A stretch of 64,000 nt of DNA. Source: DASSBR01 sp035688265 (GTDB lineage: Bacteria > Pseudomonadota > Gammaproteobacteria > Natronospirales > DASSBR01). Every line of letters begins with the position of its first letter. Positions within the stretch are counted from its first letter, which is position 1. The notes below the pieces were generated by a model, which was given only the letters and a program-made list of their open reading frames with translations, was not told where the DNA came from and searched no databases. Location of the stretch: NCBI GenBank assembly GCA_035688265.1, contig DASSNE010000019.1, positions 1 to 64,000 of the forward strand. Direction: 5' to 3'. This document shows positions 52,044-61,053 of this stretch, in pieces. The translations under genes were made by a program, and so were the position numbers.

Positions 52044-54376
52044 TACGCGCTCATCGAATACGGCCGGCTTTGCGGCGCGACCGCCCAGTCCTTGTTCGGC
52101 TGCGCCTGCATCACGAAATGCAGCGTCCCGCCGGTGCGGATTTCAGCATCGGTAATGTAGGTGCGATCCAGCGGCTTGCCGTTGAGCGTGACCGAGCCGA
52201 TGTACGAATGGCCGGCGTCCAGGTGATCGGCGATGACGGTGAACGTCTTGCCGTTCGGCAGATGCAATACCGCGCGTTTCACGAACGGCCGACCGATCAC
52301 ATACTGGTTGCTCGCCGGCGTCACCGGGTAAAAACCGAGCGCGGTGAAGATCAGCCACGCGGACATCTGACCGCAGTCGTCATTGCCGGGCAGGCCTTTC
52401 GGGCCGGTGTGGTACTGCGTCGTGACGATCTGCGTCAGGCGCTTTTGCGTCATCCACGGCTGACCAGCGTAGTCGTATAAATACGCGATGTGCTGGCTCG
52501 GCTCGTTGCCCTGCGCGTAGTAGCCGATCAGGCCGGAGATATCTTCGACGTTGGCGAACTCCTTCGGGTCGACCCTGGCGTCGAACACGTGGTTGAGCTT
52601 CGCGACCAGCTTCTGCTCGCCGCCGAGCGCGTGCATCAGCCCGGCGATATCCTGCGGCTCGTACCACGAATATTCCCACGCGTTGCCTTCGGTGTAGTCG
52701 GTGTTGTAGCCGGCCTTGGCGGGGTCGAACGGCGTGCGGAAATCGCCGTTGCTTTTGCGCGCGCGCACGAAGCCGGTCTTCGGATCGAACACGTTGCGCC
52801 AGTTGCCGGCGCGCCGGTAAAACTTTGCGGCGATCTGCTTGCGCCCCATTTCCTCGGCCATGCGCGCAATCGTCCAGTCGTCGAACGCGTACTCCAGCGT
52901 TTTCGACGCGCCTTCCACTTCCTTGTCGATCGGCACGTAGCCGAGTTTCATGTAGTCCTTGAGGTCGTCGTACGGACCATAGGTCGCGCTTGCGACCATC
53001 GCCTTCAGCGCCTTGTCCGCCGAGAAGCCGCGAATGCCTTTCATGTAGGCGTCGGCAATCACCGCCACGGCGTGATAGCCGATCATGCACCAGGTTTCCT
53101 GCCCGTCGAACTGCCAGATCGGCAAGAGGCCGTACGGACTTTCCTGCTGCGAGGCGAGGAATGAATTGATGAAATCGTCGGTGCGTTCCGGCGGCTGAAT
53201 CAGCGTCAGCAGCGGGTGCTCGGCGCGGTAGGTGTCCCACAACGAGTAGGTTGAATAGAACGTGAAATTCTTCGCCCGGTGCACCTGGTTGTCCGGTCCG
53301 CGATAGCGGCCGTCGACATCCATCGACAGGTTCGGCGCAATCATGGCGTGATAGAGCGCGGTGTAGAACATCTGCTCCATTGCCGGCGACGCGTCGACAT
53401 CGATTGCTGACAGCGCCTTGGTCCACGCGACGCGGGCGGCGGCGCGGGTCGCATCGAAATCCCAGCCGGGCAGCGTATCGAGATTGCGGATCGCGTTCGC
53501 TTCGCTGACCGGCGAGATCGCGACCTTGACCAGCAGCGTCCGGTTTTTCAGCTTGCCGAAATCGAACACGCCGATGGTGCCGCGGCCGGCGATTTGCGCG
53601 CGCGCCGCCGGATCGTGGTTGGCGGGCGGCGGAAAGCCGTTGTAGGCGACCTTGCCCTCGCGGTCGTAGAGTTCGTGGCCGGTCAGCGGCTGCGAGAAGC
53701 GTATCGCGAAATAGAGCTTCCTGTCCGGCGCCCAGCCGCGCGTTGCGCGATAGCCGGTGATCGTGCCGTCCTGGTGAATGCGGATGCGCGACCACAGGAC
53801 CTTGCCGGGATAGTTGTAAATGCTGGAGCGCAGATCGACGAGCACGTGCGCCGGCTTGCCTTTCGAAAAGTGGTAGCGCTGCATGCCGACCCACTGGGTC
53901 GCGGTCAGTTCAACGCGGATGCCGTAATCCGACAGCGTCACCACGTAATAACCCGGCTCCGCCTGCTCGCTTTGGTGGCTGAAGCGCGAGCGATAGCCGC
54001 TGTCCGGATCCAGGGGCGTGCCCGGATCAAGCTTGACCTGACCCGCGATCGGCATCACCAGCACGTCGCCCAAATCGGAATGGCCGGTGCCGGAGAAATG
54101 CGTTTGCGAGAAGCCGCGAATGGTCGTGTCGTCGTAGCGGTAGCCGGCAGCCCAGTCGTAGCTCTGGTGGAAGTTGCGAATCTGCGTGTCGGGACTCAAC
54201 TGGATCATGCCGAACGGCACGGTCGCGCCCGGAAAAGTGTGGCCGTCGCCGCCGGTACCGAGGAACGGATTGACCGCGGCGTAGGCCTTGGCCGGTGCGG
54301 CGCTGGCCGGCAGCGGCGCAAGGGTCGCCGTGGCAAACATGGCAGCGAGGAAGACGGTGCACTGGCGGGCGGACAT
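52040..54376 (-). CDS. GH92 alpha-1,2-mannosidase, secreted
   Basis: Calcium-dependent exo-alpha-mannosidase of the inverting GH92 family, cutting mannose from high-mannose N-glycans or mannans. The 778-residue product has a signal peptide (cleavage near ASA at 26), PFLGTGGDGHTFPGA, the catalytic-acid segment GNEPSQH (E625) and the catalytic-base segment GNDDCGQMSAW (D666, D667). It is divergent from the transporter-kinase-isomerase-GH47 operon, with 92 bases of shared promoter region, and is the only minus-strand member of that locus. Confidence 0.95.
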   Translation of the reverse strand: MSARQCTVFLAAMFATATLAPLPASAAPAKAYAAVNPFLGTGGDGHTFPGATVPFGMIQLSPDTQIRNFHQSYDWAAGYRYDDTTIRGFSQTHFSGTGHSDLGDVLVMPIAGQVKLDPGTPLDPDSGYRSRFSHQSEQAEPGYYVVTLSDYGIRVELTATQWVGMQRYHFSKGKPAHVLVDLRSSIYNYPGKVLWSRIRIHQDGTITGYRATRGWAPDRKLYFAIRFSQPLTGHELYDREGKVAYNGFPPPANHDPAARAQIAGRGTIGVFDFGKLKNRTLLVKVAISPVSEANAIRNLDTLPGWDFDATRAAARVAWTKALSAIDVDASPAMEQMFYTALYHAMIAPNLSMDVDGRYRGPDNQVHRAKNFTFYSTYSLWDTYRAEHPLLTLIQPPERTDDFINSFLASQQESPYGLLPIWQFDGQETWCMIGYHAVAVIADAYMKGIRGFSADKALKAMVASATYGPYDDLKDYMKLGYVPIDKEVEGASKTLEYAFDDWTIARMAEEMGRKQIAAKFYRRAGNWRNVFDPKTGFVRARKSNGDFRTPFDPAKAGYNTDYTEGNAWEYSWYEPQDIAGLMHALGGEQKLVAKLNHVFDARVDPKEFANVEDISGLIGYYAQGNEPSQHIAYLYDYAGQPWMTQKRLTQIVTTQYHTGPKGLPGNDDCGQMSAWLIFTALGFYPVTPASNQYVIGRPFVKRAVLHLPNGKTFTVIADHLDAGHSYIGSVTLNGKPLDRTYITDAEIRTGGTLHFVMQAQPNKDWAVAPQSRPYSMSAY

Positions 54377-54394
54377 GATTGGCTCCTCAACGTT

Positions 54395-54423
54395 TTGACA
54401 GCGCCGGCCGATCTGGCTACCGT
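54395..54423 (+). promoter_or_regulatory. promoter of the mannose-utilisation operon
   Basis: TTGACA (54395-54400), a 17-base spacer and TACCGT (54418-54423). The -35 is perfect and the -10 is weak (three of six), which suits an activated promoter. It reads toward the FHS transporter gene at 54469. No clear LacI- or GntR-type palindrome is seen in the 92-base gap, and no regulator gene is adjacent. Confidence 0.45.
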
Positions 54424-54468
54424 GCTTCGGCCGTCCCTGTCATTGCCGGCGCCGTGCAACCTTAATAC

Positions 54469-55788
54469 ATGACCAGCGACTTGTCATCGAAAGCCCCGTC
54501 GGCGCCAGCCGCCCCACCCAAAAGCGCCACCCACACCGCCGCAATGACGGTGATGACCGTGATCTTTTTCATGTGGGGCTTTCTCACCAGCCTGAACGAC
54601 GTGCTGATTCCGCACCTGAAGGCGGTGTTCGCCCTCAACTATGCCGAAATCATGCTGGTCCAGTTCACGTTCTTCGGCGCGTATTTCGTGATGTCGCTGC
54701 CATCGGGCAAGGTCGTGTCGTGGGTCGGCTACAAGCACAGCATTGTCATCGGCCTGGTGGTGGCGGGCCTCGGTGCCGCATTGTTCTATCCTGCCGCGGC
54801 GCTGCCGTCGTACGGCCTGTTTCTCGGCGCATTCTTCATTCTTGCGAGCGGCATCACGCTGCTGCAGGTCGCCGCGAACCCGTACGTCAGCCTGCTGGGG
54901 CCGGCTCGCACGGCATCGAGTCGGCTGAACCTGTCGCAGGCGCTCAATTCGCTCGGTACGACGCTCGCGCCGAAGTTCGGCGGCATGCTCATTCTGTCGG
55001 CCACGGTGCTTGGCGCGGCGGAACTCGCGAAGTTATCTCCGGCCCAACAGGCAGCCTATCACGCGGCACAGGCGCAGGCGGTGCAGGGGCCGTATCTCGG
55101 GCTGGCGGCGGTCTTGCTGATCCTCGCGGTGGGCGTATTCCTGTTCCGTCTGCCGGCGCCTGCAATCGAGCGCGCGGAGGGCGGCCACGCCAGGCACACG
55201 TTTCGCGACGCGCTGAAGCACAAGCATCTGCTGTTCGGCGTCATCGGCATTTTCGTTTACGTCGGCGCCGAAGTCTCGATCGGCAGCTTCCTGATCAACT
55301 ACATCTCGCTGCCCGCGATCGGCAACCTGCCGCAAGCCCGCGCGGCCGATTTTGTCGCGCTGTACTGGGGCGGCGCGATGATCGGCCGGTTTGGCGGGGC
55401 GGCGCTGCTGCAAAAGGCCGACCCGCGCAAGCTGCTGGGCATCTTCGCCGGCATTGCCGCGCTGCTGGTGGTGACGACAATGCTGACGACCGGCTTCGTC
55501 GCGGTCTGGACGATCGTCGCGATCGGCTTGTTCAACTCAATCATGTTCCCGAACATCTTCACGCTCGGCATCGACCGGATGGGCGCGCTGACCAATCGGG
55601 CGTCGAGCCTGCTGATCATGGCGATCGTCGGCGGCGCCGTGATTCCGGAACTGCAAGGCCTACTCGCGGATACGATCGGACTGCACCACGCTTTCGTGTT
55701 GCCGTTGTTGTGCTATCTGTACATTATCTTTTATGGCTTCAAAGGCTCAAGAATGAATGTGGGAGCGAGCGCTGCTCGCGATCAATGA
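54469..55788 (+). CDS. FHS-family sugar permease (GluP/FucP-like)
   Basis: A proton or sodium symporter of the fucose-galactose-glucose-mannose group, 439 residues with 12 segments. FMWGFLTSLNDVLIPHLK in the first helix, and QVAANPYVSLLGP are signatures of the GluP branch, whose substrates include glucose, galactose and mannose. The context favours mannose. The C-terminal residues NVGASAARDQ are encoded by a REP-like element (55758-55818), so the native tail has been replaced or extended. The next gene begins 51 bases later. Confidence 0.92.
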   Translation: MTSDLSSKAPSAPAAPPKSATHTAAMTVMTVIFFMWGFLTSLNDVLIPHLKAVFALNYAEIMLVQFTFFGAYFVMSLPSGKVVSWVGYKHSIVIGLVVAGLGAALFYPAAALPSYGLFLGAFFILASGITLLQVAANPYVSLLGPARTASSRLNLSQALNSLGTTLAPKFGGMLILSATVLGAAELAKLSPAQQAAYHAAQAQAVQGPYLGLAAVLLILAVGVFLFRLPAPAIERAEGGHARHTFRDALKHKHLLFGVIGIFVYVGAEVSIGSFLINYISLPAIGNLPQARAADFVALYWGGAMIGRFGGAALLQKADPRKLLGIFAGIAALLVVTTMLTTGFVAVWTIVAIGLFNSIMFPNIFTLGIDRMGALTNRASSLLIMAIVGGAVIPELQGLLADTIGLHHAFVLPLLCYLYIIFYGFKGSRMNVGASAARDQ

Positions 55789-55818
55789 TTTAATCGCGGC
55801 CGGCGGCCGCTCCTACAC
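55758..55818. repeat. REP-like palindromic element
   Basis: An imperfect inverted repeat: TGTGGGAGCGAGCGCTGCTCGCGAT on the left in two parts and ATCGCGGCCGGCGGCCGCTCCTACAC on the right, separated by about eight bases. The GTAGGAGCGGC...GCCGCGAT words are typical of REP elements in Pseudomonas and Xanthomonas relatives. It begins inside the permease gene, covering its last ten codons and stop. It might stabilise the upstream mRNA or reduce read-through to the kinase gene. Confidence 0.8.
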
Positions 55819-55838
55819 GGAATGGCGACGGTATACGA

Positions 55839-56816
55839 ATGACTGAAATAGTGTGTTTTGGGGAAGCGCTGATCGACTTCCACGCGGAGGCGCCGCTTGA
55901 GGCCGGTGCGCCGGCTCAATTCGTCCGGTACGCCGGCGGCGCGCCGGCCAATGTCGCGGTCGCCGTGGCGAAGCTCGGCGGTCGTGCGGCGTATGTCGGC
56001 ATGCTGGGACGCGACCTGTTTGCAGACTTCCTGCTGCAAAGCTTCGAGGAAGCCGGCGTCGAGACCCGCTATATCGCCCGCACGAATGAAGCCAACACCG
56101 GCCTGGCTTTCGTATCGCTCGACGACGACGGCGAGCGCCGGTTCAGTTTCTACCGCCCGCCCGCGGCCGACCTGTTGTTTCGGCCGGCGCATTTTCGCGA
56201 TGACTGCTTCAGCGCCGCGAAGATCTTCCACGCATGTTCCAACAGCCTGACTGAATCCGCGATTGCCGAGACCACGCTGGAAGGCATGCGTCGCGCCCGC
56301 GCGGCAGGCGCGCTGGTCAGTTTCGACGTCAACCTGCGCCCGGCGCTGTGGCCGGCGGCGGTCGATCCGCGCGCGCGCATTGCGGCGGCGCTCGCCGAGG
56401 CCGATATCGTGAAGTTGTGCGGCTCGGAACTGGCGTTTCTGGCCAACTCAGCGGGCAGCGAAGACGCCGTGCTCGATGAACTATGGCGCGGCCGCGCGGA
56501 GCTGGTATTGATTACCGACGGCGCCGCGCCGATTCGCTACTTTACCCGCACCGGAAGCGGCGAAGTGGCGACCATCGCGACACGAGCCGTCAACACGAAT
56601 GCGGCAGGCGATGCATTTATCGGCGGTTTCCTTTACCGCCTCACAAAGCGCGGTATCGACGCGGCGGGACTGCCGTCATTTGCCGCAACTGGCGAGCTGA
56701 AATCCATGCTGCACTTTGCCGCCGCCTGCGGTGCGTTCGCGGTCACCCGCCACGGCGCCTTTACCGCGATGCCGACGCTCGACCAGGTCGAGGCGCTGCT
56801 GAAGGCACACCCATGA
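55839..56816 (+). CDS. PfkB-family sugar kinase, probably fructokinase
   Basis: Ribokinase-family enzyme of 325 residues. FGEALIDFHAE opens the fold, YAGGAPANVAVAVAKLGG binds sugar, and the C-terminal signature NTNAAGDAFIGGFL holds the catalytic base D258. The glycine before the usual AGD is alanine here, a tolerated change. Sequence and context favour fructose as substrate: the next gene encodes an AGE-type isomerase that can make fructose from mannose. Its TGA overlaps that gene's ATG. Confidence 0.92.
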   Translation: MTEIVCFGEALIDFHAEAPLEAGAPAQFVRYAGGAPANVAVAVAKLGGRAAYVGMLGRDLFADFLLQSFEEAGVETRYIARTNEANTGLAFVSLDDDGERRFSFYRPPAADLLFRPAHFRDDCFSAAKIFHACSNSLTESAIAETTLEGMRRARAAGALVSFDVNLRPALWPAAVDPRARIAAALAEADIVKLCGSELAFLANSAGSEDAVLDELWRGRAELVLITDGAAPIRYFTRTGSGEVATIATRAVNTNAAGDAFIGGFLYRLTKRGIDAAGLPSFAATGELKSMLHFAAACGAFAVTRHGAFTAMPTLDQVEALLKAHP

Positions 56817-57994
56817 GCGACAAACCAGACTTCAATTCGCCGGCCTTTTTGCGGGACCATATCGCGCAAACCATGCGCTTTTATCATCCGCGCGCAATTG
56901 ATCCGGATGGCGGCTTTTTTCATTACTTCAAGGACGACGGCACGGTCTACGACCGCCAGCATCGCCATCTCGTCAGCAGCACGCGCTTCGTGTTCGATTA
57001 CGCGATGGCGGCGCGAGAGTTCGGCGATCCGGCCTGGCTCGACGCGGCACGTCATGGGCTGCGGTACCTGCGCGAAGTGCATCGCGACGCGAACACCGGC
57101 GGCTACATCTGGACGCTGCGCGATGGCCGACCGGAGGACTGCACCAATCACTGTTACGGTGCTGCCTTCGTACTGCTCGCATACTCAAAGGCGCTACAGG
57201 CGGGTATCGCCGAGGCCGGCGAGTGGCTCGACGAAACCTGGCGACTGCTCGAAACGCGCTACTGGGATGCGGCAGCCGGGCTGTACCGCGACGAGGCCGA
57301 TGCCGACTGGCGCTTCTCGCCGTATCGCGGCCAGAACGCGAACATGCATCTATGCGAAGCGACGCTCGCCGCGTACGACGCGACCGGCGAAAGGCGTTAC
57401 CTGGAGCGCGCCTACCTGCTGGCCGATCACATGACGCGGCGCCAGGCCGCCAAGGCGGGCGGCTTTATCTGGGAGCATTACGACAGCGACTGGGACATCG
57501 ACTGGGACTACAACCGGGACAATCCGCGGCACCTGTTCCGGCCGTGGGGTTTTCAGGCCGGCCACCAGACGGAGTGGGCGAAACTGCTGCTGACGCTCGA
57601 TCGGCACGTCGATGAGGCGTGGCTCGTGCCGCGGGCGCAGGAATTATTCGACGCGACACTGGAACGCGCGTGGGATGAGGAGTTCGGCGGCATCGTGTAC
57701 GGCTTCGCGCCGGACGACAGCATTTGCGACGCCGACAAGTATTACTGGGTGCAGGCCGAGTCGCTGGTCGCGGCGGCGCGGCTGGCGAAACGCACCGGCG
57801 AGGCGCGTTATCAGGATTGGTACGCGCGGCTGTGGACGTATGCGTGGCGGCATTTCGTCGATCATGAATACGGCGCCTGGTTTCGCATCCTCGACCGCGA
57901 GAATCACAAATACAGCGACGAGAAAAGCCCCGCCGGCAAGACCGATTACCATACGATGGGCGCGTGCTACGAACTGCTGGAACTTAAAAAATGA
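56813..57994 (+). CDS. AGE-family isomerase, probably D-mannose isomerase
   Basis: An (alpha/alpha)6-barrel enzyme of 393 residues in the N-acylglucosamine 2-epimerase family, which includes D-mannose isomerase, YihS and cellobiose 2-epimerase. The catalytic His is in FQAGHQTEW, with RGQNANMHLCEA and the C-terminal DYHTMGACYELLEL typical of mannose-isomerase-like members. Mannose-to-fructose conversion fits the flanking kinase and mannosidases best. ATG 56813 overlaps the kinase stop, and its own stop overlaps the GH47 start, both as ATGA. Confidence 0.9.
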   Translation: MSDKPDFNSPAFLRDHIAQTMRFYHPRAIDPDGGFFHYFKDDGTVYDRQHRHLVSSTRFVFDYAMAAREFGDPAWLDAARHGLRYLREVHRDANTGGYIWTLRDGRPEDCTNHCYGAAFVLLAYSKALQAGIAEAGEWLDETWRLLETRYWDAAAGLYRDEADADWRFSPYRGQNANMHLCEATLAAYDATGERRYLERAYLLADHMTRRQAAKAGGFIWEHYDSDWDIDWDYNRDNPRHLFRPWGFQAGHQTEWAKLLLTLDRHVDEAWLVPRAQELFDATLERAWDEEFGGIVYGFAPDDSICDADKYYWVQAESLVAAARLAKRTGEARYQDWYARLWTYAWRHFVDHEYGAWFRILDRENHKYSDEKSPAGKTDYHTMGACYELLELKK

Positions 57995-59343
57995 AAACCG
58001 TCATCCTGCTTGTTGCCGCCCTGCTACCGTTCGCCGCAACGGCCGCGCCAAAGCCGGTCGACACCACCGCGCTCGCCGCGCAGGTCAAGGCGCAATTCCT
58101 GCACGCGTGGCGCAATTACGAACGCCACGCGTGGGGCCACGACGAGTTGCGTCCGCTCAGCAAAAAGCCGTACGACTGGTACGGCCAGTCACTGATGATG
58201 ACGCCGGTGGATGCGCTCGACACGCTGGTGCTGATGGGGCTGAAACACGAGGCCGACAAGGACCGCACGCTGATCGACACCCAGCTGTCGTTCGACGAGG
58301 ACATTTACGTCAAGAATTTTGAAGTGACGATCCGGCTGCTGGGTGGCCTGCTGTCCGGTTACGAGCTGACGGGCGACAAGCACCTGCTGACACTTGCCGA
58401 CGATCTCGGCACGCGGCTGCTGCCGGTCTTCGACTCGCCGACGGGACTGCCGTACCGCTACGTCAATCTGCGCACCGGCAAGGTGCGCGGCGTCGACACC
58501 AATCCGGCCGAAACCGGTACGCTGCTGCTCGAATTCGGCACGCTGAGCAAATTGACCGGCAACCCCGTTTTCTACCAGAAGGCCAAGCGGGCGCTGGTCG
58601 AAACGTACAAGCGCCGTTCGGCGATCGGCCTCGTCGGCAGTAGCATTAACGTCGAAACCGGCCAATGGACCGACACCGACTCGCACATCGGCGGTGGCAT
58701 CGATTCGTATTACGAGTACCTGTGGAAGTGCTGGAAGCTGTTCGGCGACCGCGATTGTCTCGCGATGTGGCGGACCAGCATCAAGGCGATCAACAAATAC
58801 CTCGCCGACGACGTGCACGGCCGGCTCTGGTACGGTCACGCCGACATGAATACCGGCAAGCGCACCGGTACGACCTACGGCGCGCTTGCCGCGTTCTTTC
58901 CGGCCGTGCTCGCCTTCTCGGGCGATCTGAAGCGCGCCGCGCGGCTGCAGGATTCATCCTTCCGCATGTGGAATCTGTACGGCATTGAACCGGAAGTCAT
59001 CGACTACAAGACGATGCAAGTGAAATACCCGGCCTACCACCTGCGCCCCGAAATCGTCGAGTCGACCTATTATCTCTATCACTTCACGCACGACCCGAAG
59101 TATCTGAAGATGGGTCGGACAATGTTTCGCGACTTCGTCGAATACTGCCGCACGAAGCATGGCTATGCCTCGCTCGGCAGCGTGATCACGAAAAAGCAGA
59201 TCGACGAAATGCCGAGCTTCGTGTTCGCCGAAACCTTCAAGTACTTCTACCTGCTGTTCGCGCCGGCGCAGACGCTCGACTTCAGCACCGTGGTGTTCAA
59301 CACCGAGGCTCACCCGCTGCGGCGCATGAACAAAAGCCGCTAA
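57991..59343 (+). CDS. GH47 class I alpha-1,2-mannosidase, secreted
   Basis: An inverting, calcium-dependent alpha-1,2-mannosidase of the class known mainly from the eukaryotic ER and Golgi, with rare bacterial members (for example in Caulobacter). The 450-residue product has a signal peptide (cleavage near ATA at 18) and the GH47 active-site segments: FEVTIRLLGGLLSGYEL, GGGIDSYYEYL, RPEIVESTYYLY and ETFKYFYLLF; FNTEAHP supplies the calcium threonine. It removes alpha-1,2 mannose and complements GH92. It is the last gene of the operon, overlapping the isomerase gene by four bases. Confidence 0.94.
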   Translation: MKTVILLVAALLPFAATAAPKPVDTTALAAQVKAQFLHAWRNYERHAWGHDELRPLSKKPYDWYGQSLMMTPVDALDTLVLMGLKHEADKDRTLIDTQLSFDEDIYVKNFEVTIRLLGGLLSGYELTGDKHLLTLADDLGTRLLPVFDSPTGLPYRYVNLRTGKVRGVDTNPAETGTLLLEFGTLSKLTGNPVFYQKAKRALVETYKRRSAIGLVGSSINVETGQWTDTDSHIGGGIDSYYEYLWKCWKLFGDRDCLAMWRTSIKAINKYLADDVHGRLWYGHADMNTGKRTGTTYGALAAFFPAVLAFSGDLKRAARLQDSSFRMWNLYGIEPEVIDYKTMQVKYPAYHLRPEIVESTYYLYHFTHDPKYLKMGRTMFRDFVEYCRTKHGYASLGSVITKKQIDEMPSFVFAETFKYFYLLFAPAQTLDFSTVVFNTEAHPLRRMNKSR

Positions 59344-59348
59344 CGGCG

Positions 59349-60995
59349 TCAGGCCGCTTGCGCCAGTACCCAGCCCTTCGGATCGACGACCACCTTCGCG
59401 CCGTGCGGCACGGCGAACGATGCGACGCCGGCGGGCATCGCAATGCGGCGCGGCTTGCCATCGACTGCCACCGGCAGCGGCAGCTCGAAATTGTCGTGGC
59501 GCCAGCGCAGCGTGATCGTGTCGGTCTGATCCCCCGCCTTGCGCGTCAGCGCATATTCGGGCTCCGCCGCCTTGTACAGGTAGCGCTGCCAGAACCAGTC
59601 CAGATTCTCACTGGCCAACTGGTTCACCAGGTCGGTAAAATCCTTTGTCGACACCAGCTTATAGGCGAAGCGCGGGTCGTTCTGGAACTGGTATAACGCC
59701 TTGAAGAACAGCTTGTCGCCCAGCAGCCAGCGCAGCGTGTGCAGCACGCACGCGCCCTTGGTGTAGATGTCGCCGATGTAGGCCTCGTCGCCGGTCAGGT
59801 TCCTGCCCTGCACGATCGGCTTCTTGTTTTTGATGTGGCTGCAGATGCCGTGCATGTACTCGAGGTACTTGGGCACGCCCAGCGTGTCGTTGACGTAGAT
59901 CGCCTCTGAATACGCGGCGAAGCCTTCGTGCAACCAGAAGTCCGACCAGTCGCGCGCGGTCAGCTTGTTGCCCCACCATTCGTGGGCAGTTTCGTGCAGC
60001 AACAGCCAGTCAAAGCCATACTTGTTGTCCTTGAAGTGCGAGCCGTAGGCGATGAGCGTCTGGTGCTCCATGCCTTCATAGGGCGCCTCGGCGACCCAGT
60101 ACTTGTCGCGCAGGAACGGATATTCGCCAAAGCGACGGCCAAGCACGGCGAGTATCTTGGCGCCTTCGCGCAGCCACATCTTGCGCGCCTTTTTTACGTC
60201 CTGCGGCAGCGCCCAGAAAATGATCGTCTTGTCGAGATTACCGTGAATGCCGTGGTAGGGCGCCTTGATCGGCACGTACGGCGCGACGTTGATCGTGACG
60301 TCGTAATTGTTGATCGGGTAGCTCACGCGCCAGTGCGTCGTGATCGTGCCGTTGGCGTTGCGCGTCTCGCCGACCTTGCGGCCATTCGACAGGCCGACGA
60401 GGCTGGCCGGCACGGTCAGCGCAATCGTCATGCCCTCGTCCGGCTCGTCGGACGGCGCGTCCTTGCACGGCCACCAGATATCGCCGCCGCTGCCTTCGCT
60501 GGTGACGCCGATCCACGGCGCGCCGGATGGCGTGTGAGCCCAGACGAAGCCGTCCATCCACGGCGGGTTGACCGCCACATAGGGCGCGCCGCCGTAGCTG
60601 ACGGTGACGGCATGCCGGCTGCCGGTCTGCCATGGCTGCGTGAGTGGTACGCGGATCATGCCGTCGCGATGGCTGAATGCCGCGGACTGTCCGTCGACGC
60701 TCACCTTGTAGACGCTGAGATGCCCGTCGAGCTGGACCTCGAACACCTTGAGCGGCTTCAGCACCGCCACGGTGATCTTGTTGCGCCCGTCGATCGTCTG
60801 GTTCTTCGGATGCACCGCGACGGCGAGATCGTAGCGGCGCACGTCGTAGGCCGCTTGCGCTGGCAGCAGCGGCCCGCCGGTGACGGCGACCTGCTCCCAT
60901 TCGTGGCGCTGCCATGCGAAATATCCATAGCGAACGGCGAAGCCTATCCCGATAAGGATGGCGATCACTACAGTAATCGTGATCAGTCTGCGCAT
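59349..60995 (-). CDS. M1 family aminopeptidase, membrane anchored
   Basis: Zinc aminopeptidase of 548 residues. An N-terminal membrane segment (about 4-22) anchors it in the inner membrane facing the periplasm. The zinc site is complete: HETAH (H334, E335, H338) and E357 after 18 residues. The usual GxMEN exopeptidase motif appears as YEGMEHQT, a Glu-His variant, so N-terminal recognition is altered. It converges on the GH47 gene with five bases between them, and is divergent from the S9 peptidase gene. Confidence 0.93.
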   Translation of the reverse strand: MRRLITITVVIAILIGIGFAVRYGYFAWQRHEWEQVAVTGGPLLPAQAAYDVRRYDLAVAVHPKNQTIDGRNKITVAVLKPLKVFEVQLDGHLSVYKVSVDGQSAAFSHRDGMIRVPLTQPWQTGSRHAVTVSYGGAPYVAVNPPWMDGFVWAHTPSGAPWIGVTSEGSGGDIWWPCKDAPSDEPDEGMTIALTVPASLVGLSNGRKVGETRNANGTITTHWRVSYPINNYDVTINVAPYVPIKAPYHGIHGNLDKTIIFWALPQDVKKARKMWLREGAKILAVLGRRFGEYPFLRDKYWVAEAPYEGMEHQTLIAYGSHFKDNKYGFDWLLLHETAHEWWGNKLTARDWSDFWLHEGFAAYSEAIYVNDTLGVPKYLEYMHGICSHIKNKKPIVQGRNLTGDEAYIGDIYTKGACVLHTLRWLLGDKLFFKALYQFQNDPRFAYKLVSTKDFTDLVNQLASENLDWFWQRYLYKAAEPEYALTRKAGDQTDTITLRWRHDNFELPLPVAVDGKPRRIAMPAGVASFAVPHGAKVVVDPKGWVLAQAA

Positions 60996-61053
60996 GGTTC
61001 AGTGCTTCGGTTTATGAGAAGATTCCCTTCATTTTATTATAGGGAGCTCACCT

